A stretch of DNA of 12,995 nucleotides from Desulfurococcales archaeon (GTDB lineage Archaea; Thermoproteota; Thermoprotei_A; Sulfolobales; Desulfurococcaceae), in contig JALVHX010000102.1 in assembly GCA_027028805.1 (NCBI GenBank), forward strand, positions 1 to 12,995. Direction: 5' to 3'. Below are positions 1 to 6,999 of the stretch, piece by piece. The notes under the pieces were generated by a model. The model ran no database searches and was not told the DNA's origin. It saw only the letters and a program-made list of their open reading frames with translations. Each line of letters begins with the position of its first letter. Positions within the stretch are counted from its first letter, which is position 1. The position numbers were made by a program, and so were the translations under genes.

Positions 1-2
1 AT

Positions 3-1547
3 ATCTATTTAAGAAAGAAGGGTGTATTACGGCGCCAACATGATCGTTTCTATATAACAAGGGATCCTAATGAGATCGAGTATATTCTCCGCAGAAAAAT
101 CGATGTTTCAGCAAAGGATATAGTAAGGTATCTCGAAGAAATACCCCGTCGTTTCTGGGGTGAACTCCTTACTCTAAGAGAGCTTAAGCAGCTTGACACA
201 AGTGAATTAGTCAGGTTTGGAGTTTTCGCAGTAGGAAAACATCGGCAGCTCGCAAAGAATATCAGTCGCGTGCTTCAAGAACGGATCGAGAAAAGTCAAT
301 TAAAGTTAACTCGGAGAGAGTGGAGGGTTATTGAGAAACTATTGCCTCCCGGACAACGTTCCTCTTTTACAAACGCCAGGCTTCGTCTCAATACTGGTAA
401 GAGGCTCTCTGAGCCCGAGATAAAGGTTCTGGCTAGGCATATGGAGAGATTGACTTATGATGAGAAGAAACGTCTTCTCGAAAATATTGGCTCTATGGAG
501 GATGTTATAAGGGGAATTATACCTCGTGTCGACGTGGGGCTTCTCGCCAGGGTATCTACCCGGCACAAGCGCTTGAAAAATTATGTTGATCTCGCGCGCT
601 CTATAGATAGTATGTTAAACTATATGTTGACCGGAAACAAAGGGTATCTTGACTACGCGTTATTTCTTTTAGAAAGAATTGATCAGTCGGCCCTTAATAA
701 AAAGTATAGGGCCATATATGAGAGCCTTCTTTCCGGAGACAACCGCAGAATAATTAGGGCGCTTTCACAAAACATGCCGATCGAGGCAACCGAAGTTATT
801 ATTCGTAAGGCCGCGGAACTTATTGGGGCAACAGAGTATCCTGATAAGTTAATTGAAAAAGCTGTACGGTTAAGCATGATGATCGTTGAGCCGAGAGTGG
901 CGAGGCTTATCTCAGAAAATAATCAGTTAGTACGCTCTTCAACGGGTAGAATAGATACGAGGAAGACGATACAACATTATGTGAGAGGCGAATACCGTAT
1001 ATTTTTCAATAAGAGGATGGGCAGGGAAAAAATAACATTATTCATAGATACTAGTGGCTCGATGATCAAACACTCTCTTTGGGCTATCATGGCGGCAGCA
1101 ATACTAGTGCCCCATGTAAAAAACATTGTATTGTTCTCTGACAGGATCGAGTTCGTGGCTAGGCCTAGAAAGGGGTGGCGTATAACGCTCTATAAATACC
1201 TATTACAGACGATACACAACATGTTTGGCGGATACACCGATATATATAATGCATTATCCTACGCGTTCAGGGTGACCGCGCCACGGGACGTAGTTGTGTA
1301 TCTTACGGATCTTAAACAAACAGTTGAATCCGGAGACCCTGTTAGCGAGGCAGCTAGGCTAAGTAGAAGCGGGCGCCGCGTCCTTCTAGTTGTTCCCTCA
1401 TCCACTGAAGCAGAGCTTATAGCATCGTATGAGCGTGTGGGTGTCGCGGTTGAGCGTGTCGGCAATATAGCGGATTTTACACGGTTAATGCGGAGAAGGC
1501 TAAACTTAAAAAGCGTCTACCTATACCATTTAAGGGAGATAGGGTAG
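3..1547 (+). CDS. VWA (MIDAS) domain protein with long helical N-terminus, ViaA/CoxE-like; 5' partial
   Basis: The frame is open from base 3 to the TAG at 1545-1547, giving 514 visible residues. There is no ATG, GTG or TTG before the GTG at 270, and that GTG has no Shine-Dalgarno sequence, while the translation upstream of it is protein-like. The true start therefore lies outside the window. The last ~170 residues form a von Willebrand A domain with a complete metal-ion site: DTSGS at visible residues 349-353, Thr412 in [10 protein letters not shown] and Asp436 in [10 protein letters not shown]. The ~345 residues before it look helical, charged and soluble, with no membrane segment. Helical N-terminus plus C-terminal VWA resembles ViaA/CoxE-type partners of MoxR AAA+ ATPases, which remodel or metallate protein complexes. 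The substrate is unknown. It ends 23 bases before rps19 with no clear promoter between, so the two may be cotranscribed. The domain call is firm; the ViaA-like role is inference. Confidence 0.85.
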   Translation: MYLRKKGVLRRQHDRFYITRDPNEIEYILRRKIDVSAKDIVRYLEEIPRRFWGELLTLRELKQLDTSELVRFGVFAVGKHRQLAKNISRVLQERIEKSQLKLTRREWRVIEKLLPPGQRSSFTNARLRLNTGKRLSEPEIKVLARHMERLTYDEKKRLLENIGSMEDVIRGIIPRVDVGLLARVSTRHKRLKNYVDLARSIDSMLNYMLTGNKGYLDYALFLLERIDQSALNKKYRAIYESLLSGDNRRIIRALSQNMPIEATEVIIRKAAELIGATEYPDKLIEKAVRLSMMIVEPRVARLISENNQLVRSSTGRIDTRKTIQHYVRGEYRIFFNKRMGREKITLFIDTSGSMIKHSLWAIMAAAILVPHVKNIVLFSDRIEFVARPRKGWRITLYKYLLQTIHNMFGGYTDIYNALSYAFRVTAPRDVVVYLTDLKQTVESGDPVSEAARLSRSGRRVLLVVPSSTEAELIASYERVGVAVERVGNIADFTRLMRRRLNLKSVYLYHLREIG

Positions 1548-1570
1548 AGACAAGCGAAGGTGAAACAAAA

Positions 1571-2005
1571 TTGTCGCTCAATATAGAGATACCTGCGGAG
1601 TGGAGAAAGTTCCGATACCGCGGTAAAACACTTGAGGAGCTCCTAGATATGCCGCTCGATGACTTTGTGGAACTTCTCCCGGCCAGGCAGCGTAGAAGCA
1701 TTAAAAGAGGACTTACACCGGCGCAGATAAAGCTTCTCTCTAAGATAAGGAAGATACGTATGAAGGGGCTTGACAAACAGAAAAAAGTCGTCATAAAGAC
1801 TCATGTAAGAGACATGATTATTCTTCCCGAGATGGTCGGTCTGACAATAGCTGTATATAATGGTAAGGAATTCATACCAGTCAGGATAACGCCGGAAATG
1901 ATAGGACATTATCTCGGCGAGTTCAGCCCAACCTGTAAGCGCGTGATGCACGGGGAGCCGGGTCTAAAGGCCACGAGGAGCAGCATGTTCGTTGCCATGA
2001 AGTAG
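1571..2005 (+). CDS. rps19: 30S ribosomal protein S19 (uS19)
   Basis: A 144-residue archaeal uS19, a small-subunit head protein near the decoding site that contacts the large subunit. The family signature is in the C-terminal third: [15 protein letters not shown] (about residues 111-125) followed by [12 protein letters not shown]. The N-terminal extension ([14 protein letters not shown], then [20 protein letters not shown]) is typical of archaeal and eukaryotic S19/S15. The start is a TTG, supported by AAGGTGA at 1557-1563, seven bases upstream; no ATG is suitably placed. It follows a VWA gene rather than rpl2, the usual upstream neighbour. The stop at 2003-2005 is followed by uL22 after 19 bases. 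Confidence 0.97.
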   Translation: MSLNIEIPAEWRKFRYRGKTLEELLDMPLDDFVELLPARQRRSIKRGLTPAQIKLLSKIRKIRMKGLDKQKKVVIKTHVRDMIILPEMVGLTIAVYNGKEFIPVRITPEMIGHYLGEFSPTCKRVMHGEPGLKATRSSMFVAMK

Positions 2006-2024
2006 CGTAAGGGGGTTGTTGTCA

Positions 2025-2504
2025 ATGCCTACGTGGCATTATTCCTACAAGGTACGGGATGAGTCAAAGTATGCAAAGGCTGTTTTGATGGATATACCGG
2101 TGTCTGTGAAGACGATGAGAGAAGTAGTCTCGGTTATTAAGGGTATGCGGCTGAAAGATGCAAAAAGGTTTCTAGAAAACGTTATAGCGATGAAGGAGGC
2201 CGTTCCCATTAAGAGATACAAGGGCAAAACACCGCATAGACGCGGCCTCGCAGCTAAATGGAGATGGCCTATAGGTAGATATCCTGTAAAGGCGGCCAAG
2301 TACCTGCTACGCGTACTAGAGAATGTCGAAAACAACGCTGACAATAAAGGTCTCGATGTAGATAGCCTGGTGATTGTTCATGCCGCGGCGCATAAGGGTA
2401 TAACTATTAAAAGGTATATGCCCCGCGCGTTCGGTAGATCCACGCCTAGCTTTGATCGTAGATGCAATGTTGAGGTTGTAGTTATGGAGGTGAAGAAGCA
2501 TTGA
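2025..2504 (+). CDS. rpl22: 50S ribosomal protein L22 (uL22)
   Basis: A 159-residue archaeal uL22, which binds 23S rRNA and lines the nascent-peptide exit tunnel through a long beta hairpin. Recognisable segments are WHYSYKV at the N-terminus, KTPHRRGLAAKWRWPIGRYP in the middle, and the C-terminal hairpin region with RYMPRAFGRSTPSFDRRCNVEVVV. Two in-frame TTG codons lie upstream at 2016 and 2019, but the ATG at 2025 is preferred: AAGGGGG at 2009-2015 sits nine bases before it, and MPTW matches the family N-terminus. The stop TGA overlaps the TTG start of rps3 by three bases, so translation of the two is probably coupled. Confidence 0.96.
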   Translation: MPTWHYSYKVRDESKYAKAVLMDIPVSVKTMREVVSVIKGMRLKDAKRFLENVIAMKEAVPIKRYKGKTPHRRGLAAKWRWPIGRYPVKAAKYLLRVLENVENNADNKGLDVDSLVIVHAAAHKGITIKRYMPRAFGRSTPSFDRRCNVEVVVMEVKKH

Positions 2505-3214
2505 CCGGCCCGCGTATAAAAAAATATTTTATAACACACAACATGCTCAAAGCAAAGATCGATGAATTCTTAGCACATTATTTCTATACAGCTGGCTATG
2601 CTGGAGTCGAGCTCTTCAAGACGCCTACAGGACACAGAGTTGTTATCTATGCCGAGTATCCAGGGAAGATAATTGGGCGCGGCGGCTCAATGGTTAAGAA
2701 GCTGACAAGAGTGCTTCAGGTTCACTTCGGGCTCGAGAATCCGAATATAACGGCTACAGGTGTTCCTGACCCTGATCTAAATGCTCGTGTAATAGCCTTC
2801 CGTATAGTTAGGGCATTGGAGAAAGAGATACCGTATCGTAGAGTAGCTCTGGCGATGCTGCGTAGAATAATGGAAGCTGGCGCAATCGGGGCCGAGATCG
2901 TTATAAGCGGTAAGCTTAGGAGCGAGAGGGCAAAATATGAGAAACTAAAAGCAGGCAGAATATACAAGGCCGGAGAACACGTGGAGTATATAGTTGATCG
3001 AGCCACTGCCCGCGCCCTCCTGAAAAGAGGCGTCTATGGCGTAGAGGTAATGATCGTGAAGCCAGGTATAAGGCCTGCTGATTACCTTGCCATCAGACAG
3101 CTAAAACCCGAAGAGCTAGAGGAACTAAAGGCAACAATTGAGACACCTGAGGGGACCGAGGAGGTCCCCCTAAGTGAAGCTCCTAAGGAAATAAGTGGAG
3201 GGGATGAGAAATGA
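2501..3214 (+). CDS. rps3: 30S ribosomal protein S3 (uS3)
   Basis: A 237-residue archaeal uS3, part of the mRNA entry channel on the small-subunit head. The N-terminal motif IKKYFITHNMLKAKIDEFLA is characteristic of the archaeal/eukaryotic family. A type II KH domain carries the GxxG loop within GKIIGRGG (residues 55-62). The C-terminal S3 domain contains the GAEIVISGKLRSERAK segment. The start is a TTG overlapping the uL22 stop, supported by GGAGGTGA at 2486-2493, seven bases upstream. The acidic tail (EGTEEVPLSEAPKE) is encoded over a strong GC-rich inverted repeat at 3151-3169. The stop overlaps the uL29 ATG (ATGA). Confidence 0.97.
   Translation: MTGPRIKKYFITHNMLKAKIDEFLAHYFYTAGYAGVELFKTPTGHRVVIYAEYPGKIIGRGGSMVKKLTRVLQVHFGLENPNITATGVPDPDLNARVIAFRIVRALEKEIPYRRVALAMLRRIMEAGAIGAEIVISGKLRSERAKYEKLKAGRIYKAGEHVEYIVDRATARALLKRGVYGVEVMIVKPGIRPADYLAIRQLKPEELEELKATIETPEGTEEVPLSEAPKEISGGDEK
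3151..3169 (+). other. GC-rich stem-loop inside the 3' end of rps3
   Basis: A perfect 7-bp inverted repeat, GGGGACC (3151-3157) and GGTCCCC (3163-3169), encloses a five-base loop GAGGA. It lies within the coding sequence 42 bases before the rpl29 start codon. As RNA it would form a stable hairpin even at high temperature. Whether it acts on translation, processing or decay is unknown, and it may be a by-product of the codons used. Confidence 0.55.
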
Positions 3215-3417
3215 AACCCGATGAAATAAGGAAAATGAGCCGTGAGGATCGCATAAGGCGGCTGAACGAGCTACGTTTGGAACTTATAAAACTGAGGATG
3301 CAGGCTCATCTAGGCACCCTACCTAATCCAGCCCGGATAAGAAACATTAAGCGTGACATAGCCCGCATATTGACTATAATGCGTGAGGAAGAGCTTTCAG
3401 CAAAGAAAGGAAAATAA
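3211..3417 (+). CDS. rpl29: 50S ribosomal protein L29 (uL29)
   Basis: A 68-residue uL29, a two-helix coiled hairpin at the tunnel exit of the large subunit, near where the signal recognition particle docks. The family pattern is clear: LNELRLELIKLRMQAHLGTLPNPARIRNIKRDIARILTIMREEE. The ATG overlaps the rps3 stop by four bases (ATGA). Two stop codons follow in frame, TAA at 3415-3417 and TAG at 3418-3420. It is the last gene before a 138-bp gap, so it may close the first transcriptional segment of the cluster. Length and sequence are normal for an archaeal L29. Confidence 0.96.
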   Translation: MKPDEIRKMSREDRIRRLNELRLELIKLRMQAHLGTLPNPARIRNIKRDIARILTIMREEELSAKKGK

Positions 3418-3555
3418 TAGGAAATATCTCTTTTGAATAGGCATTTATAGTTGTTTGTCGACTAGTCTAAGTTAGTTACTATATTATTATATTTATATGA
3501 ACAGGAAAACATTGATTCAATACTGTCTATTTGATGGGATTATAGGTGTTATGCT
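3418..3555 (+). promoter_or_regulatory. AT-rich gap with likely internal promoter for rnp1-rps17 onward
   Basis: This is the longest non-coding stretch inside the ribosomal cluster. A short T-run (CTCTTTTG, 3428-3435) just after the uL29 stops could serve as a weak U-tract terminator. Two TATA-like boxes are visible: TTTATA at 3444-3449, and TTTATATG at 3492-3499 within ATATTATTATATTTATATG. The second is about 57 bases before the rnp1 GTG, which would give a leader of about 30-35 bases if transcription starts ~25 bases downstream. No clear BRE is seen. No tRNA or small gene is visible. The euryarchaeal gene often found here (aIF1/SUI1) is absent. Confidence 0.45.
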
Positions 3556-3834
3556 GTGAGACATACTAAAAGAAATATAATATACCATGAGCTGATCGGG
3601 TTGAAGATACGTGTACTGGAGCATAGTGACCCCGGACTAGTTGGTGTTAAGGGTATAGTTGTTGACGAGACTGCGAAGACTCTTTTAATCGAGACACGTG
3701 ATGGTTCCAGAAAACGTGTCTTGAAAGAACACGGTGTCTATGAGTTCATTTTGCCTGGCGGGGGAAAAGTAATAATTAGGGGAGTGCAGATTCTAGGGAG
3801 ACCTGAGTATAGGTTGAAGAACATGACGCAATGA
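3556..3834 (+). CDS. rnp1: RNase P protein component 1 (Rpp29/Pop4 homologue)
   Basis: A 92-residue archaeal Rpp29, a protein subunit of RNase P that supports 5' maturation of pre-tRNA. It is a small Sm-like beta barrel. The family core reads HELIGLKIRVLEHSDPGLVG, then VKGIVVDETAKTLLIETRDG and a C-terminal strand VIIRGVQILGRPEYR. This gene regularly sits between rpl29 and rps17 in archaea, which agrees with its place here. The chosen start is GTG, with AGGTG at 3544-3548 seven bases upstream. An ATG at 3551 is out of frame and would compete for the same Shine-Dalgarno sequence. The stop overlaps a GAGG that may be the ribosome site for rps17. Confidence 0.93.
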   Translation: MRHTKRNIIYHELIGLKIRVLEHSDPGLVGVKGIVVDETAKTLLIETRDGSRKRVLKEHGVYEFILPGGGKVIIRGVQILGRPEYRLKNMTQ

Positions 3835-3846
3835 GGCGTCCCGGAG

Positions 3847-4191
3847 ATGCCGGCCAAGAATATTGGTATAAAGGGTGTGGAGCCGCCGGCGAAGGAGTGT
3901 AATGACCCTAAGTGTCCTTGGCATGGGGGCGTGAAGGTACGTGGTACAATACTTCAGGGCGTTGTGGTTAGCGCGAAGATGCATAACACTGTTGTTGTAA
4001 GGCATGATTATGTTAAGTATATAAGAAAGTTCCGTAGATATGAGCGAAGACACAAGCATATACATGCCCATAATCCCCCGTGCATAAACGCTAAAGAAGG
4101 AGACGTGGTTATTATAGGTGAGACCCGGCCGCTCTCGAAGACTGTTTCATTCGTCGTACTAGGCATTGTTAAGCGGTCAGGTGAGAGATAA
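3847..4191 (+). CDS. rps17: 30S ribosomal protein S17 (uS17)
   Basis: A 114-residue archaeal uS17, an OB-fold 16S rRNA-binding protein needed early in small-subunit assembly. The N-terminal extension carries the archaeal Cys/His group Cys18, Cys23 and His26 in [10 protein letters not shown], with Cys79 in HAHNPPC. The OB core includes [19 protein letters not shown] and ends with [15 protein letters not shown], the family signature. The ATG at 3847 follows a TGAGGCG at 3832-3838 that overlaps the rnp1 stop. The TAA shares one base with the rpl14 ATG. Confidence 0.97.
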   Translation: MPAKNIGIKGVEPPAKECNDPKCPWHGGVKVRGTILQGVVVSAKMHNTVVVRHDYVKYIRKFRRYERRHKHIHAHNPPCINAKEGDVVIIGETRPLSKTVSFVVLGIVKRSGER

Positions 4192-4613
4192 TGCCCAAGA
4201 AAAAGGCTGGGAAGCCCGCGATTGCTCGTGAGAGGATAGCTACCGGTCTCCAGGTTGGAAGCTATGTGAAGGTTGCCGACAACAGTGGTGCGAAGGAAGT
4301 CAAGATAATAGGCGTGCCCGGCTATAAGGGTAGGCTGCGTAGGATACCGAAAGCTGGTATAGCTGACCTTGTTGTTGTTTCGGTAAAGAAGGGTACTCCG
4401 GAGATGAGAAAGCAGGTTATGAAAGCAATTATTGTTAGGCAGCGGAGACCGTATAGACGCCCTGATGGGACCTGGGTTTCATTCGAAGATAATGCCGTGG
4501 TGATAATAACCCCTGATGGCTCGCCTAAGGGTAGCGAGATAAGAGGACCTATAGCCAGGGAAGTCGCTGAGAGATGGCCCCAGGTCGCAAACATAGCTAC
4601 AATTATAGTCTAG
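4191..4613 (+). CDS. rpl14: 50S ribosomal protein L14 (uL14)
   Basis: A 140-residue archaeal uL14, a conserved beta-barrel protein at the subunit interface that takes part in bridges to 16S rRNA. Recognisable parts are [20 protein letters not shown], the [20 protein letters not shown] strand, and the signature [19 protein letters not shown]. It ends [20 protein letters not shown], as is usual in archaea. The start ATG overlaps the rps17 stop by one base, with AGGTGAGA at 4179-4186 in front. Confidence 0.97.
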   Translation: MPKKKAGKPAIARERIATGLQVGSYVKVADNSGAKEVKIIGVPGYKGRLRRIPKAGIADLVVVSVKKGTPEMRKQVMKAIIVRQRRPYRRPDGTWVSFEDNAVVIITPDGSPKGSEIRGPIAREVAERWPQVANIATIIV

Positions 4614-4626
4614 GAGGTGTCTGATC

Positions 4627-5016
4627 ATGTTAACGGAGAGCGCTAAGCCCTCTAAGCAGCGTAAAGCCTTCTTCAACGCACCTTTGCATAGAAGACAGAA
4701 GTTTATGACGGCGCCGTTGTCGCCAGAGTTGCGGGAAAAATATGGTATAAGAAGACTTCCTGTGAGAAGCGGCGATACAGTAAGGGTTATGAGGGGTAAA
4801 TGGGCGGGTCATGAAGGAAAGGTTGTGAAGGTTGATCTAAAGAATATACGTATACATGTAGAGGGTGTTCAGATAAAGAAAGCTGATGGCACGCCAGTAT
4901 ATTATCCGCTGCACCCCTCTAAGGTAATGATCATATCGTTGAACCTCAGCGATCCGCGGCGTAGGGAAATTATTGAGAGGAAAAAAGCTAAAAAATCCTT
5001 AGTTGAAGAGGCTTAA
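4627..5016 (+). CDS. rpl24: 50S ribosomal protein L24 (uL24)
   Basis: A 129-residue archaeal uL24, which binds 23S rRNA early in large-subunit assembly and sits at the tunnel exit. A KOW motif spans about residues 48-75 ([20 protein letters not shown]). The N-terminal archaeal extension has [18 protein letters not shown] and [17 protein letters not shown], which identify the family. GGAGGTG at 4613-4619, starting on the last base of the rpl14 stop codon, is seven bases from the ATG and fixes the start. The C-terminus is lysine-rich. Confidence 0.97.
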   Translation: MLTESAKPSKQRKAFFNAPLHRRQKFMTAPLSPELREKYGIRRLPVRSGDTVRVMRGKWAGHEGKVVKVDLKNIRIHVEGVQIKKADGTPVYYPLHPSKVMIISLNLSDPRRREIIERKKAKKSLVEEA

Positions 5017-5029
5017 GAGGTGTTTTGCC

Positions 5030-5788
5030 ATGGCGAGGATGGGGGGTAAACGGCATTTAAAGGCCCTTGCGGCGCCGGCTTATTGGCCCATATTGAGGAA
5101 AGAATATAAATGGGTGGTGAAGCCTTCTCCGGGCCCGCACCCATTAAGGTTCTCTTTACCTTTGCTTCTTGTTGTCCGGAACATTCTCGGGTATGCTAAG
5201 ACTGCACGTGAGGCGCGGCGCCTCATATCGGAGGGCCATTTCAAGATAGATGGGCGTGTTAGGAGGAACTACAAGTACCCTGTAGGGCTAATGGATGTTA
5301 TAGAAATAGTTGATACCGGGGAGACCTATAGAGTTATACCTGTGCCCGTAAAGGTTCTAGGCCTCATCAAGATACCGCGCGAGGAGGCGTCGTTCAAGCC
5401 CTGTCGTATAGAGAATAAACATACAGTGAAGGGCGGCCATGTACAGCTTAACCTCCATGATGGTAGAAACCATGTTATACGTGTATCTGATCCCAAGAAC
5501 CCTGTTGAGGATAAATATAAAACACTTGGCACGGTGAAGCTCGCAATACCCAGGCAGGAGATACTGGACTATGTTCCCTTGGAGAAGGGTGTTTTAGCTA
5601 TAATTTCCGGCGGTAGAAACGTGGGCAGAGTAGGCGTTGTCACTGATATAAGAAGGGGTATGAGGAGAAAAAGAAGCATTGTTACGTTACGCGACAAGCA
5701 CGGCAACATGTTCCAAACAAGCCTCGATTACGTCTTCCCGATAGGTAGGGATACGCCAATGATCACGTTGCCGGAGGGTGCATGGTGA
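5030..5788 (+). CDS. rps4e: 30S ribosomal protein S4e (eS4)
   Basis: A 252-residue eS4, a small-subunit protein found only in archaea and eukaryotes. Domains in order are: N-terminal MARMGGKRHLKALAAPAYWP; an S4 RNA-binding domain at about residues 42-95 with TAREARRLISEGHFKIDG; the central eS4 domain; and a C-terminal KOW at about 186-212 (GVLAIISGGRNVGRVG). The frame is open upstream to a TTG at 5003 inside rpl24. The ATG at 5030 is chosen because GAGGTG at 5017-5022 lies seven bases before it and MARMGGKRHLK is the family N-terminus. The stop TGA overlaps the rpl5 start. Confidence 0.97.
   Translation: MARMGGKRHLKALAAPAYWPILRKEYKWVVKPSPGPHPLRFSLPLLLVVRNILGYAKTAREARRLISEGHFKIDGRVRRNYKYPVGLMDVIEIVDTGETYRVIPVPVKVLGLIKIPREEASFKPCRIENKHTVKGGHVQLNLHDGRNHVIRVSDPKNPVEDKYKTLGTVKLAIPRQEILDYVPLEKGVLAIISGGRNVGRVGVVTDIRRGMRRKRSIVTLRDKHGNMFQTSLDYVFPIGRDTPMITLPEGAW
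5209..5225 (+). repeat. Short GC-rich inverted repeat inside rps4e
   Basis: TGAGGCGC (5209-5216) and GCGCCTCA (5218-5225) are perfect inverted copies around a single G. As RNA they can form a 7-bp stem with a three-base loop. The repeat codes for the EARRL part of the S4 domain, so coding constraint alone may explain it. Confidence 0.4.
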
Positions 5789-6351
5789 TGGCTATAACAG
5801 ACTATGTCCCTAATCCTGAGCAGATTCTTGAGGAATGGGAGAAGCAGCCGATGAGGCGGCCTAGGCTGGCCAAGGTTACTGTAAATATATCGGTGGGCGC
5901 GGCCACCGAGAGGCTTCGTGGCGCCATGAAAGTAATAGAGATGATCACGGGCCAGAAACCTGTTCCGCGGAGAGCGAAGCGCACGATAAGGGATTTCGGT
6001 ATACGTAAAGGAGAGAATATCGCGGCCATGGTTACGCTGCGCGGCGAGAAGGCCGTCGAGTTTTTAAAGAAGGCTTTCGAGGCTATTGGATACAAGCTTA
6101 AGGCTTCGAGCTTTGATGAATACGGCAATGTTGCTTTTGGTATAAAGGAACATATACAGATACCGGGCGTTAAGTATGATCCGGAAATAGGCGTCTACGG
6201 AATGGACGTGGCTATAACGTTCGAGAGGCCTGGATATAGGGTTCTGCGTAGGAGACGGGCTCGTAAAAAACATATCCCCCGGAGACACCGTGTTACTAGA
6301 GAGGAGGCGATGCTTTATTTGCACAAAGAATTTGGTGTAGAAATTGTCTAG
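5788..6351 (+). CDS. rpl5: 50S ribosomal protein L5 (uL5)
   Basis: A 187-residue archaeal uL5, which with uL18 binds 5S rRNA in the central protuberance and contacts P-site tRNA. Family segments include LAKVTVNISVGAATERLRGA, the GQKPVPRRAKRTIRDFGIRKG loop and GIKEHIQIPGVKYDPEIGVY. Three in-frame starts cluster at 5782 (ATG), 5785 (GTG) and 5788 (ATG). The last is preferred because GGAGGGTG at 5773-5780 then has a seven-base spacing, against one base for 5782. The chosen ATG overlaps the rps4e stop by one base (TGATG). Confidence 0.96.
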   Translation: MAITDYVPNPEQILEEWEKQPMRRPRLAKVTVNISVGAATERLRGAMKVIEMITGQKPVPRRAKRTIRDFGIRKGENIAAMVTLRGEKAVEFLKKAFEAIGYKLKASSFDEYGNVAFGIKEHIQIPGVKYDPEIGVYGMDVAITFERPGYRVLRRRRARKKHIPRRHRVTREEAMLYLHKEFGVEIV

Positions 6352-6367
6352 CTGAAGGGTGGTGGTT

Positions 6368-6532
6368 ATGGCGAAATATAGGCCCCCGAAGATACGAAAA
6401 TACGGTAAGGGCTCCAGGAAATGTCAGAGATGCGGTAGCAGGGACGCTGTGATACAGAAATACGGGTTATATCTATGCAGACAATGTTTCCGCGAAATAG
6501 CTCCGAGCCTCGGCTTTAAGAAATATAACTAG
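6368..6532 (+). CDS. rps14: 30S ribosomal protein S14, zinc-binding type (uS14)
   Basis: A 54-residue uS14 of the short zinc-ribbon form, a small-subunit head protein next to uS3 and uS19. Four cysteines at residues 19, 22, 37 and 40 give the spacing C-x2-C-x14-C-x2-C expected for one zinc ion. The archaeal N-terminus [19 protein letters not shown] and the C-terminus [14 protein letters not shown] match the family. An AAGGGTGGTGG stretch at 6355-6365 precedes the ATG. It lies between rpl5 (16-base gap) and rps8, its normal place in the archaeal spc cluster. Confidence 0.97.
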   Translation: MAKYRPPKIRKYGKGSRKCQRCGSRDAVIQKYGLYLCRQCFREIAPSLGFKKYN

Positions 6533-6541
6533 GAGTAGTTA

Positions 6542-6583
6542 ATGGGGCTTGTGCTTAGAGGTGATGCTGAATGGTTATGTTAG
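6542..6583 (+). CDS. Possible 13-residue leader ORF overlapping the rps8 start
   Basis: An ATG at 6542 is preceded at six-base spacing by AGGAG (6531-6535), which overlaps the rps14 stop. It opens a 13-codon frame ([13 protein letters not shown]) ending at a TAG at 6581-6583, inside rps8 and out of its frame. Its stop lies 10 bases after the rps8 ATG, so ribosomes ending here could reinitiate on rps8. It runs over the GAGGTGA site of rps8. This may be chance; nothing in the sequence proves it is translated. Confidence 0.3.
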   Translation: MGLVLRGDAEWLC

Positions 6584-6972
6584 ACACGCTCGCCAACGCT
6601 TTGGCGGCGATATATAACGCGGAGATGAGGGCGAAGTCAGAGGTACTTATATGGCCCGCGTCTAAGCTAATAGCCAATGTTCTTCGTGTAATGCAGAGAG
6701 AAGGCTACATAGGAGAGTTCGAGTACATAGACGATGGTAGGTGGGGTAAGATAAAGGTTCAGCTCCTTGGGCGTATAAATAAAACAGGCGTTATCAAGCC
6801 GAGGTTCTCCGTAAAGTATCGTGACCTCGAGAAGATGCCGCATTGGCTGAGGAAATATCTTCCCTCTAGAGATATAGGTATATTGATACTATCAACGCCG
6901 CATGGTATAATGTCGCATAGGGAAGCCTTGGAGAAAAAGACTGGTGGCGTGCTGTTAGCATTCGTCTACTAG
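6571..6972 (+). CDS. rps8: 30S ribosomal protein S8 (uS8)
   Basis: A 133-residue archaeal uS8, a primary 16S rRNA-binding protein important in building the central domain. The N-terminus [18 protein letters not shown] and the C-terminus [30 protein letters not shown] are family signatures. GAGGTGA at 6558-6564 lies six bases before the ATG at 6571; a second in-frame ATG at 6577 is less well spaced. A TGA directly precedes the start codon in frame. In bacteria uS8 represses the spc operon; no comparable autoregulatory structure is evident here, though a short ORF overlaps the start. Confidence 0.97.
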   Translation: MVMLDTLANALAAIYNAEMRAKSEVLIWPASKLIANVLRVMQREGYIGEFEYIDDGRWGKIKVQLLGRINKTGVIKPRFSVKYRDLEKMPHWLRKYLPSRDIGILILSTPHGIMSHREALEKKTGGVLLAFVY

Positions 6973-6999
6973 CCCCTATCAGCTAGGAGGTGGCCGGCG

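Noticed and set aside
270..272. GTG at 270 as the start of the VWA gene
   Set aside because: No Shine-Dalgarno sequence precedes it and the frame continues open and protein-like back to base 3, so the gene most likely begins before the window.
1477..1794. A 105-codon minus-strand ORF over the VWA-rps19 junction
   Set aside because: It is antisense to two coding regions and its low-complexity Ser/Leu-rich translation is typical of a shadow frame.
5003..5029. N-terminal extension of eS4 from the TTG at 5003
   Set aside because: It lies inside the end of rpl24; the ATG at 5030 has GAGGTG seven bases upstream and matches the family N-terminus.
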